The notes under the pieces were generated by a model. It saw only the letters and a list, made by a program, of their open reading frames with translations, had not been told where the DNA came from and did not search any database. Positions 60,389 through 64,000 of a DNA stretch of 64,000 nucleotides are shown here, piece by piece. Position numbers and translations under genes: made by a program. This DNA comes from Sedimentitalea sp041224545 (GTDB lineage: Bacteria > Pseudomonadota > Alphaproteobacteria > Rhodobacterales > Rhodobacteraceae): NCBI RefSeq assembly GCF_041224545.1, contig NZ_JBGFGP010000150.1, positions 62,001-126,000 on the forward strand, in the 5' to 3' direction. The stretch's first letter is position 1. Every line of letters starts with the position of its first letter.

Positions 60389-61532
60389 AGGGATCGAGCG
60401 AATCCCTCAGCCCGTCGCCCAGGAAATTGAAGGCCAGCACGATGATGATGATCGGCAGCATGGGAATCGCTGTCCAGGGGTAGATCTCGATGCTTGCAAG
60501 GTTCTGCGCATCGTTCAGCATGACCCCCCAGCTTACCGCCGGCGCGCGCAGGCCAAGACCCAGGAAGGACAACGCGGTTTCCCCAAGGATCATCGCCGGT
60601 ATCGACAATGTGGCGGAGGCGATGAGATGCGAGGTGAAGTTGGGCAGCAGGTGTTTGCGGATCACCCGGCCCGAGCTTGCGCCCATCATCTCTGCGGCGC
60701 GGACATATTCCTCTTCCCGCAGGGACAGGAACTTGGCGCGCACCGCACGGGCGAGGCCGGGCCAATCGAGGATGCCAAGGATGATCGAGATGATGAAGAA
60801 CACCGACACCGGCCCCCAGTTCGACGGAACTGCAGCGGACAGGGCCAGCCACAGGGGCAGTTCGGGCAGGGAGCGGAGAATTTCGATCAGCCGGTTGATC
60901 GTCCAGTCGATCTTGCCGCCGAAATAACCCGCGATGCTGCCGAAACCGATGCCGAGGAGGAACGACACGGATATCCCGATCAGCCCGACCGTGAGCGACA
61001 GTTGCCCGCCATAGAGGATGCGCGAAAACACGTCGCGCCCCAACCGGTCCGATCCCCAGAGAAACACCGTGGCCCCCTCGGGCGCGCAGAACAGGTGGGT
61101 TCTGGTGGGGATCAACCCGGCCAGATTGTATTCGGACGCCTCGCAAAAGAACTCGAGAGGCAGTACACGTGTTTTGTCGGTCACGAATTTCCACTGAAAT
61201 GTGACCAGATCCGCCTCGGCCACGGTCGGGTAGACAAAGGGGCCGACAAATTCGCCCTCGTGGAACAGGTTGACGGATTGCGGCGGGGCATAGAGAAAAT
61301 CCGAATTCCGCTCGTTGGGGGTGTAGGGCGCAATGAACCCTGCCACCGGCAGCAAGAGATAGCAGATCAGCAGGAAAATCCCGGAAACGAGGCCCAGCTT
61401 GTGCTTACGAAACTTGCGCCATACCAGCAGCCAGCCCGGAGCATCGAGATCCTTGCGCTCGAGTTCCTGGATGTTGGCGGCGGGGTCGAAAGGCGCGTCA
61501 TCGACATATCGGCCATCGGGCAGTCGGGTCAT
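60378..61532 (-). CDS. Peptide/oligopeptide ABC transporter permease (DppC/YejE type)
   Basis: A 384-residue inner-membrane permease. After a cytoplasmic head (LVWRKFRKHKLGLVSG) comes the first helix, a large periplasmic loop (about 70-165), GSDRLGRDVFSRILYGGQLSL typical of DppC/OppC, further helices, and the EAA loop that contacts the ATPase as EYVRAAEMMGASSGRVIRKHLLPN (about 280-303). ATG 61532 overlaps the partner permease by 4 bases. The long periplasmic loop resembles YejE. Confidence 0.92.
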   Translation of the reverse strand: MTRLPDGRYVDDAPFDPAANIQELERKDLDAPGWLLVWRKFRKHKLGLVSGIFLLICYLLLPVAGFIAPYTPNERNSDFLYAPPQSVNLFHEGEFVGPFVYPTVAEADLVTFQWKFVTDKTRVLPLEFFCEASEYNLAGLIPTRTHLFCAPEGATVFLWGSDRLGRDVFSRILYGGQLSLTVGLIGISVSFLLGIGFGSIAGYFGGKIDWTINRLIEILRSLPELPLWLALSAAVPSNWGPVSVFFIISIILGILDWPGLARAVRAKFLSLREEEYVRAAEMMGASSGRVIRKHLLPNFTSHLIASATLSIPAMILGETALSFLGLGLRAPAVSWGVMLNDAQNLASIEIYPWTAIPMLPIIIIVLAFNFLGDGLRDSLDPYAD

Positions 61533-62557
61533 GCTTCGCGGCCCTCGTAACGGATACGGGGATCGAGAAGAACCAGCAGAACGTCCGAGATCATGGTTCC
61601 GATCAACGTCAGCAACGCGACGAACATCAGAACGAACCCGGCGAGGAACTGGTCCTGGGTCTTGAGCGCGGTCAGCAGGGTCGGCCCGATGGTTTGCAGC
61701 CCCAGCACCACCGACACCAGAACCGACCCCGACACCATCGACGGCAGCAGGTTGCCGATATCGGCGACGAACGGGTTGAACGCCATGCGCAGCGGATATT
61801 TGGTGAGCATGCGCGGCGGGCTCATCCCCTTGGCGATGGCGGTTTCCACATAGGGCTTGCCAAGCTCGTCCAGCAGGTTTGCGCGCAGCCGCTGCATCAT
61901 CGCCGCAGCCCCGGATGTGCCGATCACAAAGGTTGGCACGATCAGGTGGATCAGGATCGATTTGACCTTGTCCCATGTCATCGGCTGGCCTTCATAGATC
62001 GGGTCCATCAGGCCGCCGATCGGCAGGTCGAAATACTTGTGCCCGTAGTAGAACATGATCAGCGCCAGCAGGAAGTTCGGCGTCGCCAGACCGAGATAGC
62101 CGACAAAGGCCGATGTGTAATCGACCCATGTTTTCGAGCGCGCCGCGGCAAGCACGCCGAGCGGCAGGGCAATGAGATAGACAAAGAGAACAGCGGCGAG
62201 ATTGACCAGAACCGTCAGCCACAGGCTTTCGCCGACAATGTCGGCAACCGGGCGGTCGAATTCGAAGGACCAGCCGAAATCGCCCTGGATCAGGCCCGAA
62301 AATCCGTTTGGTCCGGGGATGAAACCGATCCAGATCAGGTATTGCTGGTACAGCGGACGATCAAGCGCGTATTCCTTGCGCAGGAATTCGGCCTTGTCGA
62401 CCCCGCTGGACTGTCCGGTGGCACGCAACTCCGCGATCTGGTTCGACAGGTAGTCTCCGGGTGGCAGGTTGATGATCATGAACACCAGCGCCGACACCAC
62501 CAGCAGCGTCAGCAGCATCGTGGCAAAGCGATAGAGCGCGTAGCGCAGAATGGCCAT
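61529..62557 (-). CDS. Peptide/oligopeptide ABC transporter permease (DppB/YejB type)
   Basis: A 342-residue permease opening with RYALYRFATMLLTLLVVSALVFMIINLPPGD, the standard DppB start, then LDRPLYQQYLIWIG, GDFGWSFEFDRPV, and the EAA loop PYVETAIAKGMSPPRMLTKYPLRMAFNP. It forms the transport channel with the following permease. The ATG shares one base with the stop of the binding-protein gene. Confidence 0.92.
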   Translation of the reverse strand: MAILRYALYRFATMLLTLLVVSALVFMIINLPPGDYLSNQIAELRATGQSSGVDKAEFLRKEYALDRPLYQQYLIWIGFIPGPNGFSGLIQGDFGWSFEFDRPVADIVGESLWLTVLVNLAAVLFVYLIALPLGVLAAARSKTWVDYTSAFVGYLGLATPNFLLALIMFYYGHKYFDLPIGGLMDPIYEGQPMTWDKVKSILIHLIVPTFVIGTSGAAAMMQRLRANLLDELGKPYVETAIAKGMSPPRMLTKYPLRMAFNPFVADIGNLLPSMVSGSVLVSVVLGLQTIGPTLLTALKTQDQFLAGFVLMFVALLTLIGTMISDVLLVLLDPRIRYEGREA

Positions 62558-64000
62558 CAATTGGTCCCGTCAGGGGCAAAATAGAACTCGTCCGGGCGAT
62601 GTATGCCGAAATGCGCGCCCGGATCCCATGCCCATAGTGCGATTTCGGGAACGTTGCGCAGCCGTTTGTTGACGACGACCGGCTGCGGGGCTTCGGCCAG
62701 GGTGCCGATGGCAAACACGTTATCCGCGTGGATTTTCAGCATCTCGATCCAGGCGGCACTGCGCCCTTCGTCATCGGTCGCGTGTTCCCAATCGGCCAGG
62801 AGCTCCATCAGGCGGATGGCAGGGGCCATGTCAGGGGCTTCGCCGGCCTCGTGGTTGGTCTGATAATATTGTCCCCATTTCGGCCAGGCAAAGAAAACCT
62901 GATCGGTCGGCGCAACGTAGGCAGGCGACGTATAGGCGCGCGGGATACCGTTATCCCAGCCATACCAGACCGATGCCATGGTTTCGCCGGAATAGACGCG
63001 ATTGCGCAGGATGTCGCGATCAAGAGGGCGCATGACGAGCTTTACGCCGATCCCGCGCCAGTCGTCGGTGATGATCTGAAGCGCGTTCTCGACCTCCTGG
63101 CGTTCTCCGGCGGTTTCGATCACCAGTTCCATCGGTCGCCCGTCGGGCAGCAGGCGGATTCCGTCGGCTCCGCGCTGCGTCAGGCCTGCCTCGTCCAGCA
63201 GCGCATTGGCGGCTTCAGGGTCGTGCAGGGCCCAGGCATCGCGGTTTTCCTGCGAAAAGAACTGGCTGGCAGGCAGCACGGCCATCGCCCCCGGCTTGGC
63301 CAGTTTGAAATAGAGTGCCTTGTTGATCGTATCGCGGTCAATGGCAAGCGACAGGGCGCGACGCACCCTCACATCGCGCAACACCTCGCGCCAGGCCGGG
63401 TCGTTGTAGTTCAGGTTGGGATAGATCGCGATCTGCGAAGCGACGGCGTTGCCCCAGAGCAGCGTGCGGTAGTTGCCACCGTCGGCTTCTCCCTTGCGCA
63501 GGATCGAAATGTCGCGGAAGTCCAGACCGCGTGCCTGCAGGTCGGTTTCGCCGGCATTGGCCTTGGCTGCGATCAGGCCCGGGCTGACGATCTCCATTTC
63601 GACAACGTCGATATAGGGCAACTGGATCCCGTTGGGATCGAGCCGGTGGAAGTAGGGGTTGCGCACGAAGAGGTGCCGGATTTTCTTGCCCGAACTTGAA
63701 TTCATCCAGGGCTGGAGCGTCGGCAACTCGTGATTGTCGAACTGGTACATGTTGTCCAGCTTGTTGTGCAGCGACGCCCAGCTTCGGGCGCGCACATCCT
63801 CGATTGCTTCGGCGAGGGCGGCGGGATCGGCATAATCGCCGTGATACTGTTTCAGGAAATGCGCCGGACGATAGATGAACGGCGGGCGGGCCAGCGCCAG
63901 CGTGGCAAGGAAATTCGGGTTCGGTTGATCCCATTCATAGATGACCGTGGTTTCGTCGGGAAAGCTGACCCTGGGCAACGCGCCTTCGACACGCAGGAAA
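62557..64000 (-). CDS. Peptide ABC transporter substrate-binding protein, N-terminus outside window
   Basis: The frame is open to the window edge, so about 481 C-terminal residues are seen. Family 5 extracellular solute-binding protein features: HNKLDNMYQFDNHE, IVSPGLIAAKANAGETDLQ, RDVRVRRALSLAIDRDTINKALYF, VLPASQFFSQENRDAWALHDPEAANALLDEAG and RWRGIGVKL-type WRGIGVKLVMRPLDRDIL. It captures peptides or similar solutes in the periplasm for the two permeases. The upstream end and signal peptide are beyond 64000. Confidence 0.92.
   Translation of the reverse strand, partial: FLRVEGALPRVSFPDETTVIYEWDQPNPNFLATLALARPPFIYRPAHFLKQYHGDYADPAALAEAIEDVRARSWASLHNKLDNMYQFDNHELPTLQPWMNSSSGKKIRHLFVRNPYFHRLDPNGIQLPYIDVVEMEIVSPGLIAAKANAGETDLQARGLDFRDISILRKGEADGGNYRTLLWGNAVASQIAIYPNLNYNDPAWREVLRDVRVRRALSLAIDRDTINKALYFKLAKPGAMAVLPASQFFSQENRDAWALHDPEAANALLDEAGLTQRGADGIRLLPDGRPMELVIETAGERQEVENALQIITDDWRGIGVKLVMRPLDRDILRNRVYSGETMASVWYGWDNGIPRAYTSPAYVAPTDQVFFAWPKWGQYYQTNHEAGEAPDMAPAIRLMELLADWEHATDDEGRSAAWIEMLKIHADNVFAIGTLAEAPQPVVVNKRLRNVPEIALWAWDPGAHFGIHRPDEFYFAPDGTN

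Noticed and set aside
1..64000. CRISPR arrays, prophage, insertion sequences, tRNA or rRNA genes
   Set aside because: No spaced direct repeats, transposase, integrase, phage structural genes or tRNA cloverleaf patterns were seen by eye; a covariance-model scan was not possible.

Overview
The window is chromosomal DNA of a GC-rich alphaproteobacterium, most likely a member of the Rhodobacteraceae (Roseobacter group). The basis is a VPLPA-CTERM protein, a TAXI-family binding protein, the gene orders ubiA/rsmE/gshA and uvrC-pgsA-moaD-moaE, and the style of the hypothetical proteins. This assignment is inferred from family knowledge, not from a 16S gene; no rRNA or tRNA gene was recognised. Most of the window is ordinary housekeeping sequence, densely packed with many 1-4 nt stop/start overlaps.

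Layout. 1-4.3 kb: end of a SulP transporter, a flavin-reductase-like protein, two GNAT-type or unknown proteins, an EcsC protein and an XRE regulator. 4.6-9.2 kb: an ABC-2 type exporter pair, an S49 peptidase, a 56-residue zinc-ribbon protein, a Ca/Na antiporter and a pteridine-reductase-like SDR. 9.2-12.8 kb: an unusually AT-rich, palindrome-rich leader, then uvrC, pgsA, moaD and moaE. 12.8-18.9 kb: a palindromic repeat, an envelope operon (ubiA, OmpA-like, small coiled-coil membrane protein) divergent from rsmE, a membrane protein and gshA. 19-28.5 kb: a VPLPA-CTERM protein, carB, pabB with a class IV aminotransferase/lyase, and aspS followed without a gap by a BglII/BamHI-like endonuclease gene that converges on an MT-A70 methyltransferase gene. 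28.7-36 kb: a DUF1800/DUF1501 pair, a response regulator, lldD, trpA, an NTF2-like protein and ychF. 36.3-42 kb: a membrane-anchored ExeA-like ATPase, an orphan TAXI binding protein and a 620-residue periplasmic coiled-coil protein. 42-49.4 kb: a two-component system divergent from a one-PDZ HtrA protease, an outer-membrane barrel, an SDR, an orphan ParA, an ABM protein and a universal stress protein with an FNR-type box. 49.5-56.7 kb: a tightly overlapped seven-gene glycan cluster (four glycosyltransferases, phosphatase, deacetylase, methyltransferase), then rpe. 57-64 kb: a large MscS channel, two small unknown proteins and part of a peptide ABC importer that runs off the end.

Best candidates for undescribed biology: (1) the restriction-modification pair tied translationally to aspS; (2) the compact glycan cluster with two GxGHLRR-type paralogous glycosyltransferases; (3) the ATPase / TAXI / coiled-coil locus, where both secreted proteins end in a C-terminal cysteine; (4) a dispersed ~100-bp palindromic repeat that twice abuts a stop codon between convergent genes, with a possible third remnant behind the HtrA gene. 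Smaller regulatory signals (DnaA box, CtrA box, FNR box, several perfect palindromes) are listed separately.
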